Below, one piece after another: positions 16,311 to 25,446 of a stretch of 64,000 nt of DNA; position 1 is the stretch's first letter, and each line of letters opens with the position of its first letter. The notes beneath the pieces were generated by a model, which was given only the letters and a program-made list of their open reading frames with translations, was not told the DNA's origin and ran no database searches. The DNA is from Eutrophovita sp913057845 (GTDB lineage: Bacteria > Pseudomonadota > Gammaproteobacteria > Burkholderiales > Eutrophovitaceae). Position numbers and translations under genes: made by a program. The DNA lies in assembly GCA_963925895.1 (NCBI GenBank), contig CAWUVH010000011.1, positions 62,001 through 126,000 of the forward strand, read 5' to 3'.

Positions 16311-16345
16311 CCCTGCTGATTGCAGCAATTACACAATCAGCAGGG
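16311..16345. terminator. Bidirectional hairpin between convergent genes
   Basis: CCCTGCTGATTG and CAATCAGCAGGG form a perfect 12-base inverted repeat with an 11-base loop. It lies between the stop of the plus-strand regulator (16301) and the stop of the minus-strand small transporter subunit (16360). Flanks are AAAG on the plus side and TTTCGTGTTT on the minus side. It is the probable shared terminator, although U-tracts are weak. Confidence 0.65.
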
Positions 16346-16359
16346 AAAGCATAGTTTAT

Positions 16360-16485
16360 TTAAACAAATATCTTCATTGCTTTTTCGATAGTTTGAATTA
16401 GTCCCCAAATCAAAGGAATGCCCACCAAACCCCAAACCAGCAACAGATGCAAACCACTTGTTTTTTCTTCGTTATTACCAGACAT
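16360..16485 (-). CDS. Small membrane subunit of the oxalate/formate-type MFS transporter
   Basis: This is a 41-residue protein, MSGNNEEKTSGLHLLLVWGL continuing through VGIPLIWGLIQTIEKAMKIFV. It has a polar N-terminus, one hydrophobic segment (about 13-31) containing a GIPLIWG-like motif, and a basic amphipathic end. It starts 14 bases behind the MFS gene and has a strong ribosome site (AAGGGGG) eight bases before its ATG. A short protein with one membrane helix and a G(I/V)PL-WG motif is known to accompany oxalate/formate-family MFS transporters (the 'MFS transporter small subunit' family). The match is from memory and position. Its exact role is not known to me; it may stabilise or modulate the transporter. 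Confidence 0.82.
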   Translation of the reverse strand: MSGNNEEKTSGLHLLLVWGLVGIPLIWGLIQTIEKAMKIFV

Positions 16486-16499
16486 AATCTATACCCCCT

Positions 16500-17837
16500 T
16501 TATTCTGCTAAGTGATGACGCGAATCTACCGCTTTAATCATAGAATTCGCGATCAATCCAACGACCAACAAGCCAGCCATGATATACATCGTTGTGTTGT
16601 AAGCCTCAGCTTTAGGAATACCACTGTCAATTTGATATTGGCGAATATAGTTGACCAATACTGGGCCCAATACACCTGCAACAGCCCAAGCAGTCAGCAG
16701 CCTTCCATGAATCGCACCAACGTACTTCGTTCCGAACATGTCTTTAAGATACGCAGGCACTGTAGCAAAACCACCACCGTACATAGTCATAATGACAGCT
16801 GTGCAAATAACAAAAAGTCCCACACTACCCAGGGACCCCGTGTGCGGCACTAAGGAGTAGAGACCAATCCCAAGAATAAAGAAACAAAAATAGGTGTTTT
16901 TTCTTCCGATCAAGTCAGACAATGAGGCCCAGAAAAAACGACCCAACATATTCGACAAGCTCATAAAGCCAACGATACCTCCAGCTACCGCAGCCGTTAC
17001 GCCAAACATCTCTTGACTCATCGCAGAAGCTTGACCGAGCACTCCTATTCCTGCCGTCACATTCATACAAAGAACAACCCAGATACACCAGAATTGCGGG
17101 GTCTTCCAGGCCTCGTTAACATGAACATTAGCCGAGGTCATTAATTTTTTAGGTTGTGCCGAAGGCTGCCAGCCAGCCGGCTTCCAATCCTCAGCAGGAA
17201 CACGCACGATAGCGGCACCCACCATCATAAATACGAGATAGATCAACCCAAGACAAACAAATGTTTCAGCTACACCAATGTGAGTACTCGAGCTGAACAT
17301 ACCCATTAGAGATACCGACAAGGGAGACGCAATGAATGCTCCACCACCAAATCCCATAATCGCCATTCCTGTCGCCATTCCTGGACGGTCCGGGAACCAT
17401 TTAATCAGCGTCGAGACAGGAGAAATATAACCCAAACCTAAGCCAATACCACCCAAAACACCATAGCCGAGATACACAAACCAAATGTTGTGTAGGTGCA
17501 TTCCTAAGGCTGAGACCAAAAATCCACCGGACCAACATAGCGCAGCAGCAAACATAGCTCTACGAGGACCCCCCTCTTCAACCCAGCGTCCAAATAGCGC
17601 AGCTGATAGGCCCAAGAAGACAATAGCTAAAGAAAAAATCCAACCAAGTTGAGTCAGCAACCAATCCTCTGGGGCTGATTCAGTAATCCCGATTAGCTTG
17701 GTCATCGGCAAATTAAATACACTCAAAGCATAGGCTTGGCCAATACACAAGTGAATACACAGTGCAGCTGGTGGTACCATCCACCGATTGAATCCAGGAC
17801 CTGCGACCGTCCTTTCTCGCGCTAAAAATCCAAACAT
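16500..17837 (-). CDS. Oxalate/formate antiporter (OFA) family MFS transporter
   Basis: The 445-residue protein has about twelve membrane segments. It has typical OFA traits: an N-terminal GQAYALSVFNLP segment, GIGLGLGYISPVSTLIKWFPDRPGM-type sequence in the fourth to fifth helices (split here in description), and later GGGFATVPAYLKDMFG and GAIHGRLLTAWAVAGVLGP. Family members exchange oxalate and formate or carry other monocarboxylates. Next to a formate dehydrogenase operon, formate (or oxalate in, formate out) is a reasonable cargo, but this is inference. It is followed by the 41-residue small subunit and is divergent from mobA. Confidence 0.88.
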   Translation of the reverse strand: MFGFLARERTVAGPGFNRWMVPPAALCIHLCIGQAYALSVFNLPMTKLIGITESAPEDWLLTQLGWIFSLAIVFLGLSAALFGRWVEEGGPRRAMFAAALCWSGGFLVSALGMHLHNIWFVYLGYGVLGGIGLGLGYISPVSTLIKWFPDRPGMATGMAIMGFGGGAFIASPLSVSLMGMFSSSTHIGVAETFVCLGLIYLVFMMVGAAIVRVPAEDWKPAGWQPSAQPKKLMTSANVHVNEAWKTPQFWCIWVVLCMNVTAGIGVLGQASAMSQEMFGVTAAVAGGIVGFMSLSNMLGRFFWASLSDLIGRKNTYFCFFILGIGLYSLVPHTGSLGSVGLFVICTAVIMTMYGGGFATVPAYLKDMFGTKYVGAIHGRLLTAWAVAGVLGPVLVNYIRQYQIDSGIPKAEAYNTTMYIMAGLLVVGLIANSMIKAVDSRHHLAE

Positions 17838-17963
17838 AGTTACCCCTCTCTTGATATTTACTTACAGACTTATAATTTTATTTATGATGCTCATTAAACG
17901 CGATTTACACTCATTTGTCTAAAATCCTTTTTCACAATGTAAAAACGATCGGATCCCGCAGAT

Positions 17964-18002
17964 CACCTGATTGGTGTTTATCCAGGTAACGAACATGCGT
18001 TA
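17964..18002. promoter_or_regulatory. Two small inverted repeats in the MFS-mobA divergent spacer
   Basis: The 223-base spacer 17838-18060 holds CACC-TGATT-GGTG (17964-17976) and TAACG-AACATG-CGTTA (17987-18002). The second resembles a regulator half-site pair and lies 59 bases before the mobA start. They could be operators for either gene, but neither matches a site I can name. No clear promoter hexamers stand out; mobA has a strong ribosome site (GGGAGGGG). Confidence 0.3.
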
Positions 18003-18060
18003 TGCTTCTGAACTAGATTAATATTCAGCATATTTATTTTGCTGGGAGGGGAAACACAAA

Positions 18061-18651
18061 ATGCCAACAAATGGAGTGACCTGCATTATTTTAGCCGGAG
18101 GACAAGGTAAGCGGATGGGCGGCAGGAATAAAGCATTGATGCCATTCGGCGATCACACACTAATTGAGCATGCAATCGCAGCTCTACAGCCTCAGGTCGA
18201 CCAAATCATAATCAGTGCAAACCAAGATTTAGAGCACCTCAAAAATTTGGGATATCCCATCATAGAAGATGAGATGAAGGATCAGGGGCCTTTAATCGGG
18301 ATCACTTCTGCAGCCAATCAGGTCGAAACTCCTACGGTAGTGGTAACACCCTGTGACGTAATCAACATCCCGAAGCATTACGTACAAAAACTCATTGCCA
18401 ATCTTGATGCCAACAAATCAGATATTGCAATCGCTAAAACACACAGCGGCATACAATACTTAAATTGCGCGCTAACTCTGAGAACGATTAATGATTTAAA
18501 ACTAAAGATAACACTAGGCACTCGAAAGGTTTCCGACTGGCAAGCCCAACTAAACACATCTTATGTTGAGTTTAATGATCACGACGGACAAACAGCACTA
18601 ATGAATCTTAACCAACCAGAAGATTTCTCAAGTTGCGTTAGGGTGGGATAA
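18061..18651 (+). CDS. mobA: Molybdenum cofactor guanylyltransferase
   Basis: The 196-residue nucleotidyltransferase has the MobA signature LAGGQGKRMGGRNKALMPFG (residues 11-30), including R18 and K24, and the metal-binding segment TPCDVINIP. It transfers GMP from GTP to Mo-molybdopterin, giving the bis-MGD cofactor that formate dehydrogenases of this class use. The start has a strong GGGAGGGG about ten bases upstream. It stands alone on the plus strand at the right end of the molybdenum/formate region and converges on ftsB. Confidence 0.93.
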   Translation: MPTNGVTCIILAGGQGKRMGGRNKALMPFGDHTLIEHAIAALQPQVDQIIISANQDLEHLKNLGYPIIEDEMKDQGPLIGITSAANQVETPTVVVTPCDVINIPKHYVQKLIANLDANKSDIAIAKTHSGIQYLNCALTLRTINDLKLKITLGTRKVSDWQAQLNTSYVEFNDHDGQTALMNLNQPEDFSSCVRVG

Positions 18652-18702
18652 CGGTGTCAAGGAAATAAGTTTAACGTGATATAAGCATCAAACTCAGTGC
18701 TT

Positions 18703-18996
18703 TTAATTCGACTTATCACTTACCGGATTGTCCAGTGTTTTAAAAAATACTTCCCCCTGTTTTATCATCCCCAAATCAGACCTTGCACTCTCTGCGATCT
18801 CGTCTAACCCCGTCTTGAGATCAGCGATTTCGGCTTTGATTTGAGAGTTTCTAGCGCGATGTGCTTCATTTTGCTCGACTTGCTCATTTAGAGCCTCACG
18901 ATAAACCAAAACATCGCTCCAACCACCTTTTCCAAGCCAGAGTGGATGCTGGATTAAAAGCGTCAAAAAGCCCAAGGCGATGATTAAAAGTTTCAT
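18703..18996 (-). CDS. ftsB: Cell division protein FtsB
   Basis: The 97-residue bitopic protein has one N-terminal membrane helix (about 3-22) with the conserved HPLWLGKGGW just after it. A coiled coil follows (about 30-68), then the ESARSDLGMIKQGEVFF segment typical of FtsB. With FtsL and FtsQ it forms the divisome subcomplex that activates FtsWI. It directly follows eno with no gap, the usual eno-ftsB pairing. Confidence 0.93.
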   Translation of the reverse strand: MKLLIIALGFLTLLIQHPLWLGKGGWSDVLVYREALNEQVEQNEAHRARNSQIKAEIADLKTGLDEIAESARSDLGMIKQGEVFFKTLDNPVSDKSN

Positions 18997-20280
18997 TTAA
19001 CTTAAATTATAAAATGCCCCTCGGCCCGCATAGATTGCTCGATCACCAAGCTCTTCTTCTATTCTTAGCAACTGATTGTATTTTGCTAAGCGGTCCGACC
19101 GAGACAGCGAACCCGTTTTTATTTGTCCGGCATTCGACCCGACAGATAAGTCAGCGATAAAAGTATCCTCGGTCTCACCAGAGCGGTGAGAAACCACAGC
19201 GGTATATCGAGCACGTTTGGCCATCTCAATTGCTGCCATTGTTTCGCTGAGCGTGCCAATTTGGTTGATCTTAACCAGAATAGAATTGGCAATAGATTCA
19301 TCAATGCCACGTTTCAGTATTTTCGTGTTAGTGACAAACAAGTCGTCACCGACCAGCTGCACTGACGATCCTAAACGTTTCGTTAGAATCCCCCAACCGT
19401 CCCAATCATCTTCAGACATTCCGTCTTCTATCGAGATGATCGGATATTTGCTCACCAACGTGGCAAGGTAATCGCAGAATTCCGAGGACGACAATTCAAG
19501 CCCCTCTGATTGAAGCGCGTACTTTCCCTCCTTATAGAATTCGGAGCTCGCACAATCCAACCCAAGGGCTACCTGATTTCCAACCTCATAACCGGCAGCA
19601 CTTATCGCCTTAAGAATGAAATCGAGTGCCTGTTCATTCCCACTAAAATTGGGGGCAAAACCCCCCTCATCACCCACGGTGGTAGGCATACCAGCAGCAT
19701 CAACGTGTTGGCGCAACGTATGAAAAATTTCAACACCACACCTTAAAGCTTCACTAAAACTGTCGAACCCCAAAGGAATAATCATGAACTCTTGGATATC
19801 GAGACTGTTATTAGCGTGCGCGCCTCCATTAACGACATTCATCATGGGCACTGGCAGCTCAGCGTCACCTGCCCCACCCAAATAGCGATATAGAGGGAGT
19901 CCCACGCTCGAAGAAGCCGCCTTTGCAGTTGCAAGTGACACAGCAAGAATCGCATTAGCACCCAATCGCGATTTTGTTTCAGTACCATCTAACGCAATTA
20001 ATGTTTGATCAATTAACGATTGGTCTGTTGAGTCCAAACCAATGATGGCCTCACAAATTTCAGAATTAACACCTTCAATCGCTTTCAAAACTCCTTTTCC
20101 GAAATAACGACTCTTGTCTCCATCTCTCAGCTCAACGGCCTCTCTAGCTCCAGTTGAGGCTCCAGAAGGCACTGCAGCCCTACCAACAATACCAGTATTC
20201 AAATGAACATCGACTTCGACCGTTGGATTGCCACGTGAATCGATGACCTCTCTCGCCATCACATCAATTATTGAACTCAT
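18997..20280 (-). CDS. eno: Enolase
   Basis: The 427-residue protein has the enolase landmarks: an N-terminal VMAREVIDSRGNPTVEVDV, the catalytic loop GDEGGFAPN, metal ligands around SIEDGMSEDDWDGW and GDDLFVTN, and the signature SHRSGETEDTFIADLSVG. It interconverts 2-phosphoglycerate and phosphoenolpyruvate, which fits with ppsA nearby. It lies 21 bases behind kdsA and abuts ftsB. Confidence 0.98.
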   Translation of the reverse strand: MSSIIDVMAREVIDSRGNPTVEVDVHLNTGIVGRAAVPSGASTGAREAVELRDGDKSRYFGKGVLKAIEGVNSEICEAIIGLDSTDQSLIDQTLIALDGTETKSRLGANAILAVSLATAKAASSSVGLPLYRYLGGAGDAELPVPMMNVVNGGAHANNSLDIQEFMIIPLGFDSFSEALRCGVEIFHTLRQHVDAAGMPTTVGDEGGFAPNFSGNEQALDFILKAISAAGYEVGNQVALGLDCASSEFYKEGKYALQSEGLELSSSEFCDYLATLVSKYPIISIEDGMSEDDWDGWGILTKRLGSSVQLVGDDLFVTNTKILKRGIDESIANSILVKINQIGTLSETMAAIEMAKRARYTAVVSHRSGETEDTFIADLSVGSNAGQIKTGSLSRSDRLAKYNQLLRIEEELGDRAIYAGRGAFYNLS

Positions 20281-20301
20281 AATAATTTGTAGGTTTTTCC
20301 T

Positions 20302-21153
20302 TTAAAGATTTAGTAGGCTCTCATCCATTTCATCGAATGGGCTAGATTTCACAAGATCATCAATTTTCTTCAGTTGTTCAAGTAACTTTTTCATTCGATT
20401 TAACGGCCATGCATTTGGGCCGTCTGAAAGTGCTTTTTCTGGATTGGGATGCGTCTCCATAAAAATTCCACTGATACCCGCAGCCACAGCAGCGCGAGCG
20501 AGAACTGGGACAAATTCTCTTTGCCCACCGCTTGCGTGTCCCTTTGCACCCGGCAACTGGACTGAGTGTGTTGCATCAAACACAACAGGACATTCGGTAT
20601 TACGCATAATCGCTAGGGAACGCATGTCCGAGACCAAATTATTGTACCCAAAACTTGCGCCTCGCTCACAGACAAGGATGTTGTCCTGACCACTAGCATC
20701 CTTAGCTTTTTTGACAACTTCTTTCATTTCATTCGGAGATAAAAATTGGCCCTTTTTGATATTAACAGGCAAACCTGTCGCAGCAACCGAGCGAATAAAG
20801 TCGGTTTGTCGACACAAAAATGCAGGCGTTTGCAACACATCAACGACCGCAGCGACCTTGTCAATCTCATCAATCGAATGGATATCGGTCAGCACCGGCA
20901 ATCCAACTTGGGACTTGACTAACGAAAGTACGTCTAAACCCCGCTCTAGCCCCATACCTCGATACGAATCATTGGATGACCGATTCGCCTTATCATAAGA
21001 CGCTTTAAAGATAACTGGTATCGATAGTGCTTCTCCAATCTCTTTGAGCGCCTGCGCAATATCAAGGGTCATTTTTTCTGACTCAATCACACAGGGCCCT
21101 GCAATTAAAAAAAGCGGAGCGTCAAGTCCTACAGGAAATCCAGCTATCTTCAC
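20302..21153 (-). CDS. kdsA: 3-deoxy-D-manno-octulosonate 8-phosphate synthase
   Basis: The 283-residue TIM-barrel protein has IAGPCVIESE, FKASYDKANRSS, VLTDIHS, KKGQFLSPNEM, ERGASFGYNNLVSDMRS and VVFDATHSVQLPG, all diagnostic of KdsA. It condenses PEP with arabinose 5-phosphate to make Kdo 8-phosphate for lipopolysaccharide. The start is a GTG. The order pyrG-kdsA-eno-ftsB is typical of betaproteobacteria. Confidence 0.97.
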   Translation of the reverse strand: MKIAGFPVGLDAPLFLIAGPCVIESEKMTLDIAQALKEIGEALSIPVIFKASYDKANRSSNDSYRGMGLERGLDVLSLVKSQVGLPVLTDIHSIDEIDKVAAVVDVLQTPAFLCRQTDFIRSVAATGLPVNIKKGQFLSPNEMKEVVKKAKDASGQDNILVCERGASFGYNNLVSDMRSLAIMRNTECPVVFDATHSVQLPGAKGHASGGQREFVPVLARAAVAAGISGIFMETHPNPEKALSDGPNAWPLNRMKKLLEQLKKIDDLVKSSPFDEMDESLLNL

Positions 21154-21211
21154 AATACCAACCCATTAAGTAAATTTGATGTTGCAGGGATACACATTAC
21201 TTTGACGCTTA

Positions 21212-22837
21212 TTAAATCTCAACGTTTTCTAGCGCTGCAGCGACAAACCCATTAAATAGAGGATGCCCCTTCCTGGGCGTAGAAGTGAACTCTGGATGAA
21301 ATTGACACGCCAAAAACCACGGATGATTCTCTAACTCAACCACCTCACACAACCCTTCATTTTCAGAAGTTGCAGACACAATCAACCCGTTCGATTGAAT
21401 TTTATCGAGATATTGATCATTCACCTCATAACGATGCCGGTGACGTTCGCCAACGGATGAGGAACCATAAATCTGCTGTACTCTAGATCCCGACTTGAGC
21501 AACGCCTTTTGCTCACCAAGCCTCATTGTTCCACCAAGATCAGAACCAAGACCCCGTTTTTCCAACTCACCCGAAGCGCTCATCCATTCCGCAATGAGCC
21601 CCACAACGGGATATTTTGTTTCACTATCAAACTCAGTACTGTGAGCACCTTCCCACCCAAGGACATTTCGAGCAAATTCTATGACAGCCAACTGCATCCC
21701 TAAACAAATGCCCAAATATGGAATGTTATTCTCTCGAGCAAACTTGATTGCTTGGATTTTCCCCTCAACACCACGACTCCCAAATCCGCCAGGAACTAGG
21801 ATCGCATTCATACCCTCCAGCAAAGCAACCCCACGGGTTTCTATTTCCTCTGAATCAATATAGGAAATATTGATCTTTGCGTCACAGTGAATACCAGCAT
21901 GAATCAAAGCCTCAGACAATGATTTATACGATTCAGTAAGATCAACGTATTTCCCAACAAGCGCTATATTTACGTGCTTTGTTGGATGTTCAATTCGTTG
22001 AATTAAATTATCCCACTCGACCAAATTTGCTGGCGGCGCTTTAAGTTGCAGTTTAGTTAGAACTATCTCATCCAAATTTTGCGCATGTAAAAATGAAGGG
22101 ATCTTATAAATACTGTCCACATCAATTGCCGATATGACTGCGTCTACTGACACATTCGTAAACAGCGCGATTTTTCGTCTCTCAGCTTCCGGCACTTCCC
22201 GTTCAGAACGACAAAGGATAACATCTGGCTGAATACCAATTTGGCGAAGTTCCTTCACCGAATGTTGTGTGGGTTTAGTCTTAATTTCACCAGCCGAAGC
22301 AATGTAGGGCACTAAAGTCAAATGAATGAAACACGAATTCTCTCGACCAAAATCAAGGCTCATTTGTCGAACAGCCTCTAAAAAAGGCAACGATTCAATA
22401 TCACCAACCGTACCACCAATCTCAACAAGCGCGACATCAGCGCCATCAGCGCCATTTATAATTTGTTTTTTAATCTCATCTGTGATGTGCGGAATTACCT
22501 GGACAGTACCTCCTAAATAGTCCCCACGACGCTCCTTGCGAATCACAGATTCATAAATCTGACCAGTAGTAAAATTATTACGCTTGCCCATCCGCACATC
22601 AACAAAACGTTCGTAATGCCCTAAATCCAAGTCCGTTTCAGCACCATCGTAAGTAACAAAAACCTCTCCATGCTGAAACGGACTCATGGTCCCAGGGTCA
22701 ACATTGATATATGGGTCAAGTTTTAGCATCGTCAGTTGAATACCTCGAGATTCAAGGATAGCCGCGAGCGACGCAGATGCGATGCCTTTACCTAGAGATG
22801 ACACAACGCCGCCAGTAACAAAAATATATTTAGTCAT
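21212..22837 (-). CDS. pyrG: CTP synthase
   Basis: The 541-residue protein has the synthetase domain at the N-terminus (GGVVSSLGKGIASASLAA near 9-26, then DPYINVDPGTMSPFQHGEVF). The class I glutaminase domain (about 290-540) has the nucleophile cysteine in GICLGMQ and the catalytic His/Glu in CQFHPEFTS. It makes CTP from UTP, ATP and glutamine. It is first of pyrG-kdsA-eno-ftsB. Confidence 0.98.
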   Translation of the reverse strand: MTKYIFVTGGVVSSLGKGIASASLAAILESRGIQLTMLKLDPYINVDPGTMSPFQHGEVFVTYDGAETDLDLGHYERFVDVRMGKRNNFTTGQIYESVIRKERRGDYLGGTVQVIPHITDEIKKQIINGADGADVALVEIGGTVGDIESLPFLEAVRQMSLDFGRENSCFIHLTLVPYIASAGEIKTKPTQHSVKELRQIGIQPDVILCRSEREVPEAERRKIALFTNVSVDAVISAIDVDSIYKIPSFLHAQNLDEIVLTKLQLKAPPANLVEWDNLIQRIEHPTKHVNIALVGKYVDLTESYKSLSEALIHAGIHCDAKINISYIDSEEIETRGVALLEGMNAILVPGGFGSRGVEGKIQAIKFARENNIPYLGICLGMQLAVIEFARNVLGWEGAHSTEFDSETKYPVVGLIAEWMSASGELEKRGLGSDLGGTMRLGEQKALLKSGSRVQQIYGSSSVGERHRHRYEVNDQYLDKIQSNGLIVSATSENEGLCEVVELENHPWFLACQFHPEFTSTPRKGHPLFNGFVAAALENVEI

Positions 22838-22895
22838 TTCACGTGTACTTCATCTAAAGGTTTCGTTGATCCGATTGTAACATCGGCTTTGAGCA

Positions 22896-22921
22896 CCTTG
22901 CGTCAAGATTTTGACGCAAGG
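22896..22921. terminator. Hairpin between ppsA and pyrG
   Basis: CCTTGCGTCAA, loop GATT, TTGACGCAAGG is a perfect 11-base inverted repeat 31 bases after the ppsA stop. There is no T-run on either strand, so it is either a Rho-assisted end or an mRNA 3' stabiliser rather than a strict intrinsic terminator. It separates ppsA from pyrG. Confidence 0.5.
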
Positions 22922-22952
22922 GCTGTGTGGAATGTCTACAAAAACTATTGAT

Positions 22953-25364
22953 TTAAATAGATTTTTTATTTGACAGGTTTTTACCAAGATACATCCACGT
23001 ATCGACAACCGTGTCTGGATTCAACGATATCGCACTTATACCTTCTCCAACTAACCATTCGGCAAAATCCGGATGGTCAGATGGGCCTTGGCCGCAGATA
23101 CCTACGTACTTACCTTGTTTAAGGCAGGCATCAATAGCCATGTGAAGTAATCGTTTAACCGCAGGATCTCGCTCATCAAATTGGCCTGCAACGATACCCG
23201 AGTCTCGATCCAGACCTAAGGTGAGTTGCGTCATATCGTTCGAACCAATCGAGAATCCATCAAAAAATTCGAGAAATTCTTCCGCAAGGAGCGCGTTGGT
23301 CGGCAATTCACACATCATGATGATACGCAGTCCATTCTCGCCACGCTTCAAACCGTAGGAGGCAAGTATATCAATGACTTGTTTGGCTTCAGCAACCGTT
23401 CGGACGAAAGGAACCATAATTTCAATGTTCGTCAAACCCATATCATCCCGAACTGTTTTTAAAGCCCGACATTCAAACTCAAAGCAGTCTCGGAAACTAT
23501 CAGAGATGTAACGAGAAGCCCCTCTAAACCCTAGCATCGGGTTTTCCTCATTGGGCTCGTAGAGTTGGCCGCCTATCAGACTTGAGTACTCGTTCGACTT
23601 AAAGTCGGATAGGCGCACGATTACGGGTTTAGGAAAGAAAGCAGCACCCAATGTCGAAATCCCCTCTTTAAGTTTCTCGACGTAAAAATCAACAGGATTC
23701 GCATAACCTGATGACCTAAGGGATATCAATTCTTTAATCTCCTCTGGAAGCTTATCAAACTCTATCGCAGCCTTGGGGTGTATTCCAATCATCCGGGCAA
23801 TAATGAACTCGAGACGCGCCAGTCCAATGCCTGCATTAGGAAGACGTTGAAAATCAAACGCCAACTCCGGATTTCCAACGTTCATAGATATCTTCACCGG
23901 GATCTCTGGCAATTTATCCAATTGGATTTTTAAAATTTCAACATCCAAAATTCCTTCATAGACAAATCCAGAGTCTCCCTCCGAACAAGAAACGGTCACA
24001 TGATCGCCCTCGGATAGCACTTGCGTTGCAGTTGCCGTTCCAACAACCGCAGGAATACCTAGCTCTCTCGCGATAATCGCAGCGTGACAAGTTCTACCAC
24101 CCCGATTTGTAACGATTGCGGAAGCTTTCTTCATGACAGGCTCCCAGTCAGGATCGGTCATATCAGTAACCAACACATCACCATCGAGCACTCGGTGCAT
24201 TTCACTCGCATCTTTCACGAGTCGAACAACCCCCGAACCAATTTTAGAGCCTATAGCTCGACCCTCAACCAACACCTCGCCTCGCTTATTTAACTTGTAT
24301 CGCTCTTGAGTTGTAGACGCGCTCTCCTGTGCCCTTACGGTCTCCGGTCGCGCCTGCAGGACGTATATCTTTCCGTCTTCGCCATCTTTCCCCCATTCAA
24401 TGTCCATTGGTCGACCATAGTGCTTCTCAATCTTAATGGCCTGAACCGCAAGCTCGTGAATCTCTTCATCGGTTATTGAAAATTGATTTGCTTCTTCTGA
24501 GGAAACAGGAATTGTTCGAGTCGATTTTCCCGCAGCCTGATCATCAGAAAATTCCATGCGTAACGCTTTACTGCCTAAATTTCTCCGCAAAATGGCGGGC
24601 GCTCCACGTTCCACCCCTGGCTTATAGACATAAAACTCATCAGGGTTGACCTGCCCTTGGACAACAGTCTCACCCAATCCATAGGCAGACGTAATAAATA
24701 CCACCTTATCAAAGCCGGACTCAGTATCTAGCGTAAACATAACCCCACTGGATCCGGTATCAGACCGGACCATACGCTGCACACCTGCTGAAAGCGCCAC
24801 ATTCGAATGCTCAAAACCTTTATGCACTCGGTAGGAGATCGCTCGATCGTTATATAAAGAAGCGAACACGTGCTTTATCGCCTCGAGCACGTTATCAAGC
24901 CCACGGATATTAAGGTAGCTCTCTTGTTGACCCGCGAATGATGCATCAGGCAAGTCTTCAGCTGTCGCTGAAGACCGAACCGCAAAAGAGGCTCCGCTCC
25001 CTTGCGTCGCCATTAAATCAGTGTAGGCTGCATCAATCTCAGCTTGCAGTCTCGGCGTCAATGGAGAGTCTACAATCCACTTTCTAATCTTTGCGCCAGC
25101 CGTCGTCAGGGCACTCAAATCCTCAATATCTAACGTCGATAGCTCATCGTTGATCTTCTGCGTTAACCCTGATTCCTCAAGAAAATCTCTAAATGCCGCA
25201 GCGGTAGTCGCAAACCCTCCAGGGACAGAAACCCCCACACTTGCTAGCTGACTGATCATCTCACCTAAAGAAGCATTTTTACCACCTACCTCCTCAACAT
25301 CGGTATTACGTAATGATTCAAATGGGAGCGTGTAGGGAGTGATTTTTTTATCTGTTATGCTCAT
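22953..25364 (-). CDS. ppsA: Phosphoenolpyruvate synthase
   Basis: The 803-residue protein has the N-terminal ATP-binding domain (GGKNASLGEM near residue 28; AVRSSATAEDLPDASFAGQQ), the swivelling domain with the phosphorylated His in GGRTCHAAIIAREL, and the C-terminal PEP/pyruvate domain ending with GSNDMTQLTLG and the conserved CGQGPSDHP. It makes PEP from pyruvate and ATP for gluconeogenesis. Its regulator ppsR is divergent, 82 bases away. Confidence 0.97.
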   Translation of the reverse strand: MSITDKKITPYTLPFESLRNTDVEEVGGKNASLGEMISQLASVGVSVPGGFATTAAAFRDFLEESGLTQKINDELSTLDIEDLSALTTAGAKIRKWIVDSPLTPRLQAEIDAAYTDLMATQGSGASFAVRSSATAEDLPDASFAGQQESYLNIRGLDNVLEAIKHVFASLYNDRAISYRVHKGFEHSNVALSAGVQRMVRSDTGSSGVMFTLDTESGFDKVVFITSAYGLGETVVQGQVNPDEFYVYKPGVERGAPAILRRNLGSKALRMEFSDDQAAGKSTRTIPVSSEEANQFSITDEEIHELAVQAIKIEKHYGRPMDIEWGKDGEDGKIYVLQARPETVRAQESASTTQERYKLNKRGEVLVEGRAIGSKIGSGVVRLVKDASEMHRVLDGDVLVTDMTDPDWEPVMKKASAIVTNRGGRTCHAAIIARELGIPAVVGTATATQVLSEGDHVTVSCSEGDSGFVYEGILDVEILKIQLDKLPEIPVKISMNVGNPELAFDFQRLPNAGIGLARLEFIIARMIGIHPKAAIEFDKLPEEIKELISLRSSGYANPVDFYVEKLKEGISTLGAAFFPKPVIVRLSDFKSNEYSSLIGGQLYEPNEENPMLGFRGASRYISDSFRDCFEFECRALKTVRDDMGLTNIEIMVPFVRTVAEAKQVIDILASYGLKRGENGLRIIMMCELPTNALLAEEFLEFFDGFSIGSNDMTQLTLGLDRDSGIVAGQFDERDPAVKRLLHMAIDACLKQGKYVGICGQGPSDHPDFAEWLVGEGISAISLNPDTVVDTWMYLGKNLSNKKSI

Positions 25365-25446
25365 TTTGCCTTCAAATTTATTGTTACACTGAGGGGCGTT
25401 ATTTTACCCTAACAACCCATGATATTGCAGCACACCAACAAGCGAA

